Assembly (NCBI RefSeq): GCF_032401055.1
Contig: NZ_CP135529.1
Span: 310,001-374,000, forward strand
Source of the DNA: Tardiphaga sp. 709
GTDB lineage: Bacteria > Pseudomonadota > Alphaproteobacteria > Rhizobiales > Xanthobacteraceae
Reading direction: 5' to 3'
Length of the DNA: 64,000 bases
Shown here: in pieces, positions 53,823 through 60,723 of the stretch
Position numbering within the stretch: the first letter of the stretch is position 1
Layout of the letters: each line of letters starts with the position of its first letter
Position numbers and translations under genes: made by a program
Notes under the pieces: generated by a model
Seen by the model: the letters and a program-made list of their open reading frames with translations, nothing else
What the model was told of the DNA's origin: nothing
The model's database searches: none

Positions 53823-54035
53823 TCAGCGCTCCTCCCTCATCGCCTTCCGGTATGCTTCGATGGCGGCTCTCGCGTTAGTGATGTACGCGCCGATGATATC
53901 CAAATCCCGATCTTCGAAAGCCTGCTCTGGGATACCGTCAAAATCATCGTTGTAGATGGCGGTAGCCACAGCGCGGATGATCTTCTCCGACACAGGGCTC
54001 TCCCCCATGGCGTCGCCCGTGCTGGGGGTGGTCAT
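53823..54035 (-). CDS. Phage small protein, RVA-AIEA family (third copy)
   Basis: The 70-residue protein MTTPSTGDAMGESPVSEKII... carries IIRAVATAIYNDD and ITNARAAIEAYRKAM, the shared core of the proteins at 25848-26174 and 28054-28296. It starts by ATGA overlap with the 48-aa membrane gene. Function is unknown. It is the last gene before the NusG-like unit. Confidence 0.7.
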   Translation of the reverse strand: MTTPSTGDAMGESPVSEKIIRAVATAIYNDDFDGIPEQAFEDRDLDIIGAYITNARAAIEAYRKAMREER

Positions 54036-54178
54036 CGGAATAGCTCCTTGAGTGTCAGTAGAGAGATCGCGGTAAAGCCGATTGTCAGAAATGTATTCCC
54101 GCCGTCGTTTAATTTAACATCTGGATAAGCGACTGCTGCGTACATCAGGATCGCCCACGCTACCGCGGTCATACCCAT
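54032..54178 (-). CDS. Phage small membrane protein (48 aa)
   Basis: The ATG at 54178 is one base from the upstream gene's stop and its own stop is overlapped by the next ATG. Two hydrophobic helices (MGMTAVAWAILMYAAVAY and FLTIGFTAISLLTL) are separated by a polar turn with Asp/Asn. Tight coupling on both sides supports it as a gene. Function unknown. Confidence 0.6.
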   Translation of the reverse strand: MGMTAVAWAILMYAAVAYPDVKLNDGGNTFLTIGFTAISLLTLKELFR

Positions 54179-54179
54179 C

Positions 54180-54458
54180 TCATACCTCCACGATCTTGAG
54201 GCCAGCATCCTCCAACAAGGAAACGATATTCAGCGCACCATCCGCCGACATGTACCCCTTAAAAACATCTGTCGCCCGCTCCGTGGCTGTCTTCCGCTTC
54301 TCAAGTTTAAGCAAACCGAGCATCTCCAGGCGTCGAACAAACTGCTTGTGTTCCTCGATCATCCTCGCCTGCGTCTCTTCCGGCCGTTCGTTCGGCAGGC
54401 TCCAAACGACGCAACTGGAACCGATTGCCACTGCCTTCAAGGCCTCGTCTCTCGTCAT
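54180..54458 (-). CDS. Phage early hypothetical protein (92 aa)
   Basis: I chose the ATG at 54458 (MTRDEALKAVAIGSSCVVWS) because GGGAG lies seven bases upstream. ATG at 54464 or 54521 are in frame and the latter would add a Pro-rich leader. The product is helical (ETQARMIEEHKQFVRRLEML) with a C-terminal domain DVFKGYMSADGALNIV. No family is recognised. Confidence 0.55.
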   Translation of the reverse strand: MTRDEALKAVAIGSSCVVWSLPNERPEETQARMIEEHKQFVRRLEMLGLLKLEKRKTATERATDVFKGYMSADGALNIVSLLEDAGLKIVEV

Positions 54459-54504
54459 TCCCATTCTCCCGGTTTGATTTGGATCTACTGCATCGAGCGG
54501 AGGG

Positions 54505-54777
54505 CTAGGCGGCTTCTTCATCAGCGAAGAGGCTTTCGAGGTGTAGACCAAGCATTCTGGCGAGATACAGCGACACCGGCCTGCCATTCGCCATCTTTAT
54601 CGGCACAATTCCGTTGGCCAGGTATTCCTCAATCAGCCTGACATCACCAGCGGCGATCATCTCAGCGGCCCGCGCTGCATCCACTTCGGGATCGGCCTCC
54701 GAATTCTTAGCGGCAAAGTCCGCGCGGAGATTTCTGAAACCTTCAACAATGTACTCGTGCTCGTCTGAGGCGTTCAT
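54505..54777 (-). CDS. Phage early acidic protein (90 aa)
   Basis: The start at 54777 overlaps the upstream stop by ATGA. The protein (MNASDEHEYIVEGFRNLRAD...) is acidic and helical, with DVRLIEEYLANGIVPIKMAN. No domain is recognised. The longer in-frame ORF to 55029 is a shadow of the upstream gene. Confidence 0.6.
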   Translation of the reverse strand: MNASDEHEYIVEGFRNLRADFAAKNSEADPEVDAARAAEMIAAGDVRLIEEYLANGIVPIKMANGRPVSLYLARMLGLHLESLFADEEAA

Positions 54778-55412
54778 TGGACCCTCTTCATCTTGACAAC
54801 GATGGCGCCATGGCTCGTCTCGATCTGGCTTTCTGGCGGCGGCAACGGCGCCGGATCCATCGCACGCTCGGTTGAGATGACCATCAGCAGACGCTTGAGT
54901 TTCGTCACCTGAACCTCGTATGGACCAAGCTCCACCAGGCAGAGCTTGCGAAGCACGGCCGGCGAAGGCGCGAAGTTGAAGTTCAGTGTCCCCATGCGCA
55001 GATCGTCTGGCACATCGCCACGCGCCCAACGCTTCACGGCGTTCGCAATTGCCCAGGGCGGCATATCCTCAACCGCGTCCTCGTAGACCTCGCTGCGCGC
55101 CGTCGCCGCCTCAACTGACGAGCCGCCCGCCGTTGGAAAACCAAGCTGCATTTTTGTCAGGAGGGATAATCTCGCCTTCGCGGACTCGTTCTGCGTCAGG
55201 TTCGACCCGGTGATAATCTCCGTCAATTCGGCTAGCCGGCTCTGAACCAAAACTCGGTCCTCTGCGGTCAGCTCCATCCCCATCGGAAGATCCAGGCGCG
55301 TCGGTTGCTCCGGCCATTTCACCGTCCCGATCGAGCGCGCGAGCTTTTCGATGTGCGGCGGCAAGGATCGCATCGTGTCCAGTTTGGCGCGGATTTGCAG
55401 TTCGGTTGCCAT
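54774..55412 (-). CDS. Phage early protein overlapping the replication gene (212 aa)
   Basis: The start at 55412 (MATELQIRAKLDTMRSLPPH) has a strong GGAGG site six bases upstream, so it is convincing even though it lies 302 nt inside the 3' end of the next gene in another frame. Codons have the high third-position GC typical of this genome. A central region EDMPPWAIANAVKRWARGDV and a basic C-terminus are seen. A helicase-loader or replication-accessory role is suggested only by its position after the replication gene. Confidence 0.7.
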   Translation of the reverse strand: MATELQIRAKLDTMRSLPPHIEKLARSIGTVKWPEQPTRLDLPMGMELTAEDRVLVQSRLAELTEIITGSNLTQNESAKARLSLLTKMQLGFPTAGGSSVEAATARSEVYEDAVEDMPPWAIANAVKRWARGDVPDDLRMGTLNFNFAPSPAVLRKLCLVELGPYEVQVTKLKRLLMVISTERAMDPAPLPPPESQIETSHGAIVVKMKRVQ

Positions 55413-56001
55413 AGCTGCCTCCAGCAGATTTTGATCGTTTTGCGATGATCTCAGCGGCTTCACGCTGCACCCAGCCCTGAAACGCTTGGTGCCAGTTGAT
55501 TTTCTTGGCGTTGGCCCCACCAGCCGACCAAGCCCAGCTCGCCATCCGCTGCCAAAGCTCGCAGGTTTCCGGCTGTGTCAGCCCTCGGCTCAGGCCGTAA
55601 GCGAGGTCAGGGCCTGCAATTGCAGCGTTTTCCGGCAAACGATGCGCGCGCTGATTTTGAGTTTTGGAGATGGGTTTGGGGGTAAGGGGGTTATTAGGGG
55701 GTATGGGGGAAAGAAGGGGGACGGGGGAAAGGGAAGAACCATTGTCCGCGCTGTCCGTGGATTCCACGTCTGTCCGTGGATTTCCTTGGACATCGATGGA
55801 TTCCGTAGGACAATCCTGGACAGCAGCGGATTCCGCAGCCTTCTTGGCCTCGCGTTCGATCCTTTTCCGATCGCGATCCTTCGCGCGCTTCGCCTCTGCC
55901 GCGGCTTCATGCTCCGCAGCATCGGCGTTCACAGCAGCAGCCAACTGCTCCGCAGAGCAGCCAGCCGCCACAAGTGCATTGATGACAGCCGAAGCGATCA
56001 T
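55111..56001 (-). CDS. Phage replication-type protein (296 aa)
   Basis: A helical charged N-terminus (AEHEAAAEAKRAKDRDRKRI) and a low-complexity linker rich in Pro/Ser/Asn are followed by a helical domain (GLTQPETCELWQRMASWAWS, then NWHQAFQGWVQREAAEII). The layout resembles C-terminal halves of phage DnaT/O-like replication proteins. The last 100 residues share DNA with the 212-aa gene. It starts by ATGA overlap with the GapR-like gene. Replication initiation is inferred from layout and neighbours. Confidence 0.65.
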   Translation of the reverse strand: MIASAVINALVAAGCSAEQLAAAVNADAAEHEAAAEAKRAKDRDRKRIEREAKKAAESAAVQDCPTESIDVQGNPRTDVESTDSADNGSSLSPVPLLSPIPPNNPLTPKPISKTQNQRAHRLPENAAIAGPDLAYGLSRGLTQPETCELWQRMASWAWSAGGANAKKINWHQAFQGWVQREAAEIIAKRSKSAGGSYGNRTANPRQTGHDAILAAAHRKARALDRDGEMAGATDAPGSSDGDGADRRGPSFGSEPASRIDGDYHRVEPDAERVREGEIIPPDKNAAWFSNGGRLVS

Positions 56002-56243
56002 AGGCCGCCCAGCGCCTGCGCGTAGGACTCTACGAGAGCTTCTTGCTCCGCTCGCTCGTTCGGATCCTGCGATCGCATACGAATGACGGTCTTGAGCGCC
56101 TTCACGTCATAGCCGTTGCCCTTGGCTTCCACGAATACTTCGCGGATATCTTCCAGGATGGCTTTCTTGTCCTCATTCAACCGCTCGACGCGCTCAATGA
56201 CTGAAAGAAGCTGCTGCTTCGCGTTGTCGCCGATCATGTCCAT
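55998..56243 (-). CDS. GapR-like (DUF2312) DNA-binding protein
   Basis: The ATG at 56243 has AGGGG eight bases upstream; a TTG at 56264 is the alternative. The 81-residue protein has the DUF2312 pattern: QQLLSVIERVERLNEDKKAI then LEDIREVFVEAKGNGYDVKA and LKTVIRMR. The family includes Caulobacter GapR, a nucleoid protein that binds overtwisted DNA ahead of polymerases. Here it sits between an HNH nuclease and a replication protein in the phage early operon, so a role in phage DNA topology or replication is likely. Confidence 0.85.
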   Translation of the reverse strand: MDMIGDNAKQQLLSVIERVERLNEDKKAILEDIREVFVEAKGNGYDVKALKTVIRMRSQDPNERAEQEALVESYAQALGGL

Positions 56244-56589
56244 TTTCGTACCCCTGTCGCTCAAGAATGGTGATTGCCATTTCGTAATCCCCGGAACGCA
56301 GGTACAAACTCATCGCGAGGACGTATGGATTAATGTTGTGTGACTTCCAGAACTTCTCTTCGTTGCCGATGTGGTGCTCTTCGCGATGGTGTTCGCCGCA
56401 GAGAGGCACTGTCCATTCGTCAGATGGCTTCTCGGCGCCGCCCGTATTGCGCTTCCCGTATTCGAGCGCGCTGGCCCTCAGGTGAGCGGCCTCTGTGCTG
56501 GTATTGTCGCCGCAACAACAGCAAGGCAGCGCCCGGATGAAATCCAGGTGAACGTTGTTCTTGACGCGGGGGCGCTTGATGAGGCTCAT
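56194..56589 (-). CDS. HNH-type nuclease, Ref/DUF968-like (131 aa)
   Basis: Metal-binding and catalytic residues are visible: LPCCCCGDNTSTEAAHL (Cys cluster and AAH), then VPLCGEHHREEHHIGNEEKFW. This is the pattern of phage RecA-dependent nuclease Ref and DUF968 proteins, which cut near recombination intermediates. It overlaps ninB by ATGA and the GapR-like gene by 50 bp. It forms part of a recombination module with NinB, SSB, Rad52-like and RusA. Confidence 0.8.
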   Translation of the reverse strand: MSLIKRPRVKNNVHLDFIRALPCCCCGDNTSTEAAHLRASALEYGKRNTGGAEKPSDEWTVPLCGEHHREEHHIGNEEKFWKSHNINPYVLAMSLYLRSGDYEMAITILERQGYENGHDRRQREAAASFSH

Positions 56590-56981
56590 GCGGCCCTCGC
56601 TTCATCATGGAAGCGGACGCCATTCTCGGCGCCCCATGCCAGCATGAACTCGATAAGGTCGGTCATTTCCTGCTTAGACAGGTCGGACGATGACTGCCCC
56701 CACGGGATGAACGTCGAGTTGTCCAACGCCGGCACGAATTGCACCTCACGACCGCAGGCGTGCATGAACAGCACCTTCCACTGATCGGGGGTATACTTGC
56801 GGCCAGCGTGTTCCTTCTGCGTCGCAATGTCGGTCAGCATTGCCCACATGCGATCATTCTGCGGAATCGACCGCTTAGGCTCCTTGAACTCAATACGCGT
56901 GCCGATAGGAGCCTGCGCCGCCCAATGAGCAGCGCGGGAACGATCGATCTTGCCGAGAACGGTAATCAGCGCACGAGCCAT
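56586..56981 (-). CDS. NinB-type recombination protein
   Basis: The 131-residue protein has the NinB pattern: EFKEPKRSIPQNDRMWAMLT, then KYTPDQWKVLFMHACGREV and the Pro/Trp-containing end. NinB (Orf) in lambda supports RecF-like recombination by binding single-stranded DNA. It lies between SSB and the HNH nuclease. Length is usual for the family. Confidence 0.88.
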   Translation of the reverse strand: MARALITVLGKIDRSRAAHWAAQAPIGTRIEFKEPKRSIPQNDRMWAMLTDIATQKEHAGRKYTPDQWKVLFMHACGREVQFVPALDNSTFIPWGQSSSDLSKQEMTDLIEFMLAWGAENGVRFHDEARAA

Positions 56982-56990
56982 AGAAGCCTC

Positions 56991-57440
56991 CTAGAACGGG
57001 ATATCGTCGTCCATGTCATGGTTGCGGCTTGTTTGGCCGCCCGCTGATGTGCCGGGATTGGTAGATGCTTCGCTACCGGTCTTATCGCCGCCGCCGTCGA
57101 GCATGGTCAGTGTCGAATTGAAGCCCTGCAGCACGATCTCGGTGGAGTATTTCTCAACACCCTGCGGATCGGTCCATTTGCGGGTCTGCAGCGCGCCTTC
57201 GATATAAACCTTGGCGCCCTTCTTCAGATACTGCTCGGCGACCTTGGCGAGACCCTCGCTGAAGATCACGACGCGATGCCACTCGGTCTTCTCCTTGCGC
57301 TCGCCGGTGCCCTTGTCGCGCCAGGTATCCGAGGTCGCGACGGTCAGGTTGACGACCGGATTGCCGTTCTGCATCCGGCGAACCTCGGGATCCTTGCCGA
57401 GATTGCCGACCAAAATCACCTTGTTGACTGAGCCTGCCAT
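56991..57440 (-). CDS. ssb: Single-stranded DNA-binding protein (phage-encoded)
   Basis: The 149-residue OB-fold protein begins [21 protein letters not shown] and ends with the acidic tip DMDDDIPF that recruits repair proteins. The linker is Gly/Ser/Thr-rich. It starts by a TAATG overlap with the Rad52-like gene, so the pair is coupled. It protects phage single strands for annealing and replication. Confidence 0.95.
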   Translation of the reverse strand: MAGSVNKVILVGNLGKDPEVRRMQNGNPVVNLTVATSDTWRDKGTGERKEKTEWHRVVIFSEGLAKVAEQYLKKGAKVYIEGALQTRKWTDPQGVEKYSTEIVLQGFNSTLTMLDGGGDKTGSEASTNPGTSAGGQTSRNHDMDDDIPF

Positions 57441-58114
57441 TATTCTGCTGCCTGCTTGTATGAGCCGACACGGCTCAGGGTTAATTCAAGGTGCTTGCGA
57501 GCCGCCACGCGGAGCAGTGGGATCATGCTCTTGTATTTCTCACGGAAGGCTTCGGCGTCGCTTGGCTGCGTCACGGTCTCAGTGACGATGCGCAGCAGAA
57601 GACGGTAGGTCGCGACGTTTTCAGGACCGCCCCAGCCGATGCGCTTAGCCGCCTCATCGTGGACTTCATCCAGCTTCTTGCGCTCTGCATCGGGGATCTT
57701 GAACGAGCGCCCAGCGGCCTCTAGAGCCACCCATGGAGACTTCATTTCATAGAGGTAGCGCCCGACACCCCAGCGCACAGCGGCACGCTTGAGGGCATCG
57801 CTAAGCATTCCCTTCTCACCTTCAACGTCCGTTGCGCCTGCCCCGTCTGCCTTCCATACCCACTCCCCACCAGGGAGCCGGACACCGAGATTGCAGACGA
57901 TCGAACCGACGACGCCGGCTGTATAATTGCACTGCCAATTTTCCGGCCCGCAGACGCTATCGAGGCGGTCCATCACGGCGCGGGCGTCGATATATGCCAG
58001 CGCCATGCCCTTGCTCTTGTCCTGCGTCGTGCTGCCGACGCGCCAATCAATCTCTTCGGCCGCGAATGGCGAACAGAGCGCGTCGAATAGCTCTTGTGCT
58101 GTTTCGAAGCTCAC
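57440..58114 (-). CDS. Rad52/22-like single-strand annealing protein
   Basis: The 224-residue protein matches the Rad52_Rad22-type phage annealases. The key block is [21 protein letters not shown]-like (residues about 41-61). [20 protein letters not shown] and [20 protein letters not shown] follow. It is expected to anneal complementary strands coated by the SSB encoded next to it. The C-terminal half is helical. Confidence 0.85.
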   Translation of the reverse strand: MSFETAQELFDALCSPFAAEEIDWRVGSTTQDKSKGMALAYIDARAVMDRLDSVCGPENWQCNYTAGVVGSIVCNLGVRLPGGEWVWKADGAGATDVEGEKGMLSDALKRAAVRWGVGRYLYEMKSPWVALEAAGRSFKIPDAERKKLDEVHDEAAKRIGWGGPENVATYRLLLRIVTETVTQPSDAEAFREKYKSMIPLLRVAARKHLELTLSRVGSYKQAAE

Positions 58115-58338
58115 CGCTTGCCCTCCAGGTCATCGTGGGTGATCTGCAGAGCGTCCAACGCTAGCGCCAGGCGCACACGGCACGACGGTGACATGAGGAT
58201 CTGCCGCGCGGCATTGTTCAGCCGGTAGCCGGCAATATCAGAAGAGATGGCGCAAAGATTCTCAACGGCGTGTTCAACCTCAAACTCCCGAGAACTCATG
58301 AACACTTCGGTGTCGGCATGTACTTGAGACATTTTCAT
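58111..58338 (-). CDS. Phage early small protein (75 aa)
   Basis: The start overlaps the RusA stop and its own stop overlaps the Rad52-like start, both by ATGA. The helical protein MKMSQVHADTEVFMSSREFE... contains CAISSDIAGYRLNNAARQIL. Function is unknown, perhaps a small partner of the recombination proteins. Confidence 0.6.
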   Translation of the reverse strand: MKMSQVHADTEVFMSSREFEVEHAVENLCAISSDIAGYRLNNAARQILMSPSCRVRLALALDALQITHDDLEGKR

Positions 58339-58718
58339 GCTGCTTCCCTTTCATACGATTTGACGATGACCCTGCATCCAAACTCACATGCGCCCCAGGA
58401 CCATGAGCCGCCATGCGCCAGCTTGTCGTTTTCAATCAGTCCGACACGCTGGAGAAAATCGAGAACGTACTTGCCGCGGTTGTCGCCATCCATGAGCGGG
58501 CTGCGAAGCTTCTCGTTCAGCGTCAGGTGATATGTGAACTCACCCGGGACGAACTTGAGCTGCTTGGCCTGCGCCAAATAGAGAATGTCCGCGTCCTTCA
58601 AAAACTTGACCATGTGCTGGTTGCCGTAAACCACGGGCTTGCCAGTCTTCCTGTTCTTGCCGATCTTGTTGGCGTCGTTAACAGAGGGCGGCCACGGCAA
58701 TTCGATTACAAACGTCAT
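58335..58718 (-). CDS. rusA: RusA-type Holliday junction resolvase
   Basis: The 127-residue protein has the RusA pattern: IELPWPPSVNDANKIG at the N-terminus and the acidic active-site region DGDNRGKYVLDFLQRVG then LIENDKLAHG (Asp residues that bind Mg). It resolves four-way junctions at replication and packaging. Both ends are ATGA-coupled to small genes. Confidence 0.88.
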   Translation of the reverse strand: MTFVIELPWPPSVNDANKIGKNRKTGKPVVYGNQHMVKFLKDADILYLAQAKQLKFVPGEFTYHLTLNEKLRSPLMDGDNRGKYVLDFLQRVGLIENDKLAHGGSWSWGACEFGCRVIVKSYEREAA

Positions 58719-58885
58719 GCCCGCTCCTTCAGTGCCAAGGCCGCGCCTTCAACCACCATGTTCGCAAGCTGGTCTCTCGTCACTTCCACGCGCTCGAACT
58801 CCCTGCCCTCAATCTGTAGGTTGAGCAGGATCACGCCCGGCGCCGGCTGGGTCAGATAGGCGAGCTTTGCGACAGGGGCTTTCAT
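58715..58885 (-). CDS. Phage early micro-gene (56 aa)
   Basis: The ATG at 58885 and the stop at 58715 are both in ATGA overlaps with neighbours, which supports it. MKAPVAKLAYLTQPAPGVIL... ending AALALKERA has a beta-strand N-terminus (GVILLNLQIEGREFERVEVT) and a short helix. Function is unknown. Confidence 0.65.
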   Translation of the reverse strand: MKAPVAKLAYLTQPAPGVILLNLQIEGREFERVEVTRDQLANMVVEGAALALKERA

Positions 58886-59067
58886 GACAAGCGCACTTCC
58901 TTCTTGAGCTGCTTGTTCACGACATCCTTGAGCGCTTCCTCCAGCATGATCCGGCGAATGGATCGCTTCTTCTCGGAGGCGATCAGCCCGCGAAGGTGCG
59001 CAGCCTTGTGGATCGGCGCCAGCGGGCGAATGCGGCGGATGACTTCATGGAGGGGTGTCGGTTTCAT
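58882..59067 (-). CDS. Phage early basic protein (61 aa)
   Basis: Lys/Arg-rich helical protein (MKPTPLHEVIRRIRPLAPIH... LKDVVNKQLKKEVRLS) locked between neighbours by ATGA overlaps. Nucleic-acid binding is possible from charge alone. No family is recognised. Confidence 0.6.
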   Translation of the reverse strand: MKPTPLHEVIRRIRPLAPIHKAAHLRGLIASEKKRSIRRIMLEEALKDVVNKQLKKEVRLS

Positions 59068-59501
59068 GCCCGTCGCTCCAATGCACTGAAGCCAGGTTTC
59101 GGATCCCCGAACATCGCAGCGGTGAGATCACGAGGTGCGCAATTGATGCGCCTGTCCCGATCAATGAACCTTTCCGCCGGCACGATAGTGCGATCTGCTA
59201 CTAGGTTCGTGCAGACTGGAGGATCAGTGAGATCGGCATATCTACCGGCGCAGGACGAACGGGGCCGATCAAACTCGTGAGCGATATCACCCCATCGCAT
59301 CTTCTGCTCACGAAGAAGCAGAAGCTTGGCATCTTCCTCTGGCGTCCATGAACTGCAGCGAAACACTTTGACCTTGAAGCCTAGACGCTTGGCAGCCGTG
59401 CGGACATATTCGCGGCGGCACTTGAAGTGCTCAGCCAGCTTTCCGGCATCCCACTCTGGATTTTCAGCGCTCATCTGCTTGATTTCATCTGCCAGTGACA
59501 T
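59064..59501 (-). CDS. Phage early DNA-binding protein with SANT/Myb-like and HTH segments (145 aa)
   Basis: An N-terminal HTH-like part (DAGKLAEHFKCRREYVRTAA) is followed by a segment with the SANT/Myb spacing of tryptophans: SSWTPEEDAKLLLLREQKMR then WGDIAHEFDRPRSSCAGRYA. The C-terminus (ERFIDRDRRINCAPRDLTAA) is basic. Such domains occur in alphaproteobacterial and phage regulators. The product may regulate early or host genes. Coupled to the next gene by ATGA. Confidence 0.7.
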   Translation of the reverse strand: MSLADEIKQMSAENPEWDAGKLAEHFKCRREYVRTAAKRLGFKVKVFRCSSWTPEEDAKLLLLREQKMRWGDIAHEFDRPRSSCAGRYADLTDPPVCTNLVADRTIVPAERFIDRDRRINCAPRDLTAAMFGDPKPGFSALERRA

Positions 59502-59583
59502 GACGCACGACTCCCTTGATCCATTCCCACGCGATCAGAATTTTAAGAACCAGATTTCTCGCTAATGCCTTCAGTGCGCGCAT
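59485..59583 (-). CDS. Very small phage peptide (32 aa)
   Basis: MRALKALARNLVLKILIAWE... is preceded by AAGGAGG seven bases before the ATG, the strongest ribosome site in the early region. The peptide is hydrophobic and basic, an amphipathic or membrane-active helix by appearance. It overlaps the ends of both neighbours. Confidence 0.5.
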   Translation of the reverse strand: MRALKALARNLVLKILIAWEWIKGVVRHVTGR

Positions 59584-59911
59584 TCGGTCCCCTCCTTAGG
59601 GCTTGCAATCGCAGCTCGTCTTTTTCGTTCTCTTGCTCAACGCGATTACAAAAAGCTTCGTAATTTGCCCTGATATTCTCGTAGACCGTTGCTTTCGGTT
59701 CTTTGGCTCCTTGGCCCTCGTAACCTCTGAGGTACTTTCTGAACCATTCGTGATGCACGCCGATGGCCTTCGCCACGGATCGATAGGCGAGCATCTTTGA
59801 TCCCGTCTGAATCTTCGCGCGCTCAAACAGGGCCGAGGCCTGGAGCTTCGTGTGATCGTTGATTTGTGCGGAGCTGATCATTGTAGATTTCCGGACATTC
59901 TTTGTACTCAC
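59543..59911 (-). CDS. Phage early hypothetical protein with HTH-like segment (122 aa)
   Basis: The GTG start at 59911 has GAAGGA eight bases upstream; ATG at 59881 is the alternative. The middle segment AYRSVAKAIGVHHEWFRKYL looks like a helix-turn-helix, followed by a charged helical tail (EAFCNRVEQENEKDELRLQA). A regulatory role early in the leftward operon is possible. The 138-bp gap upstream holds no gene I can support. Confidence 0.6.
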   Translation of the reverse strand: MSTKNVRKSTMISSAQINDHTKLQASALFERAKIQTGSKMLAYRSVAKAIGVHHEWFRKYLRGYEGQGAKEPKATVYENIRANYEAFCNRVEQENEKDELRLQALRRGPNARTEGISEKSGS

Positions 59912-60049
59912 TTGGACAATCCTTCAGTTCATGGTGTGACCATGACGAAGGCAGCTACACATCACTCGAATGACAACGAAGAGCTTCCATTCAAGAGCAT
60001 CGGATTGGCGTCCATGCTCATATTGAACAAACTGCGTTTGGCGACACAG

Positions 60050-60301
60050 TTAGAAGTTACAGAACAAGAGAAAGATGAAACCGAGGATGCAGGCCGCAGT
60101 CACGAAAGCGGCCGCACCGGCTACGAGGGCAGCGACGCACGCCGCACCAATCGCTTTGCTAAGGGGATCAAGTGAGCTGGCACCCATGACGTGAGGCTCC
60201 CTATCGATTGACGACCAAGTTTTGAAATTACGCTGTGCCCCCGGCGTAAGCAGAGGTGCGCGAGATCGGATGTTTGCCCCGTAGGTCTCGCGCACGCTCA
60301 T
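60050..60301 (-). CDS. Phage early membrane protein (83 aa)
   Basis: The start at 60301 (MSVRETYGANIRSRAPLLTP) overlaps the 31-aa gene by ATGA. An internal ATG at 60187 with AGGGAG upstream is an alternative that would keep only the membrane part. The C-terminal half is one or two hydrophobic helices (AIGAACVAALVAGAAAFVTA, ACILGFIFLLFCNF). Function unknown. Confidence 0.55.
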   Translation of the reverse strand: MSVRETYGANIRSRAPLLTPGAQRNFKTWSSIDREPHVMGASSLDPLSKAIGAACVAALVAGAAAFVTAACILGFIFLLFCNF

Positions 60302-60393
60302 GCTCTGAACTCCCGATATGAGATGATCGCAATCAGGCCGGCGACGAACGCGCAGGCGTAGCCAATGTGAATGAGGATTTCTGGGAGGGTCAC
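60298..60393 (-). CDS. Single-helix membrane peptide (31 aa)
   Basis: A GTG start overlaps the YdaS/Cro-like stop (GTGA) and its stop overlaps the next ATG. MTLPEILIHIGYACAFVAGL then IAIISYREFRA is a single transmembrane helix. Its locked position in the chain downstream of the Cro-like gene supports translation. Function unknown. Confidence 0.55.
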   Translation of the reverse strand: MTLPEILIHIGYACAFVAGLIAIISYREFRA

Positions 60394-60638
60394 GCTGCAC
60401 CCTGCGCCGTTGGGGCAGCGGGGACGTCTTCAGGATTTGTCCAGAGGTCAGGCCGCAGCTCGGAAGCCGGCACTTCACCCTTAGTAAAATGATGGATTGC
60501 TAGAGCGAGCTTCGGGCCTGCACGCCCTGAATGCTTCGCTTTATTGATCAAGGGCTGCGAAAGCCCGATGGCACTCGCTAGCTTGGCTTCAGAACCGCCA
60601 GCGAGGTCAATTGCGCGATCGATTGGTGACTTTTCCAT
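60390..60638 (-). CDS. YdaS/Cro-like repressor, first gene of the leftward early operon
   Basis: The 82-residue protein has a lambda-type HTH (DRAIDLAGGSEAKLASAIGL then SQPLINKAKHSGRAG), the YdaS/Cro pattern used opposite CI-type repressors. The ATG is at the predicted transcript start (-10 AAAATA read as TATTTT on the minus strand at 60645-60650, -35 TTGACT at 60667-60672, spacer 16). No Shine-Dalgarno precedes it, so the message is probably leaderless. An operator half-site ATAAC touches the start codon (60637-60641). Confidence 0.85.
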   Translation of the reverse strand: MEKSPIDRAIDLAGGSEAKLASAIGLSQPLINKAKHSGRAGPKLALAIHHFTKGEVPASELRPDLWTNPEDVPAAPTAQGAA

Positions 60639-60723
60639 AACTTGAAAATAACAAAAGTTATGAGGAAGTCAAGAACCAATGTTATCAGGACAGTCTATAA
60701 CCGATGTTATAATCTCCCGACTC
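60639..60723. promoter_or_regulatory. OR-like immunity region: three operators ATAAC-N4-GTTAT
   Basis: Between the divergent repressor genes lie three copies: O1 60648-60661 (perfect), O2 60672-60685 (AGAAC-N4-GTTAT, one mismatch) and O3 60697-60710 (perfect). Centres are 24 and 25 bp apart. O1 overlaps the -10 and spacer of the leftward promoter (TATTTT / TTGACT). O3 overlaps a TATAAT (60708-60713) that starts 16 bp before the repressor ATG. This mirrors lambda OR1-OR2-OR3 logic with a different sequence. Confidence 0.85.

Noticed and set aside
59852-60175. Rightward ORF (107 codons) between leftward early genes
   Set aside because: No ribosome site, and the second half is the complement of the membrane protein at 60050-60301. 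Composition is not protein-like.
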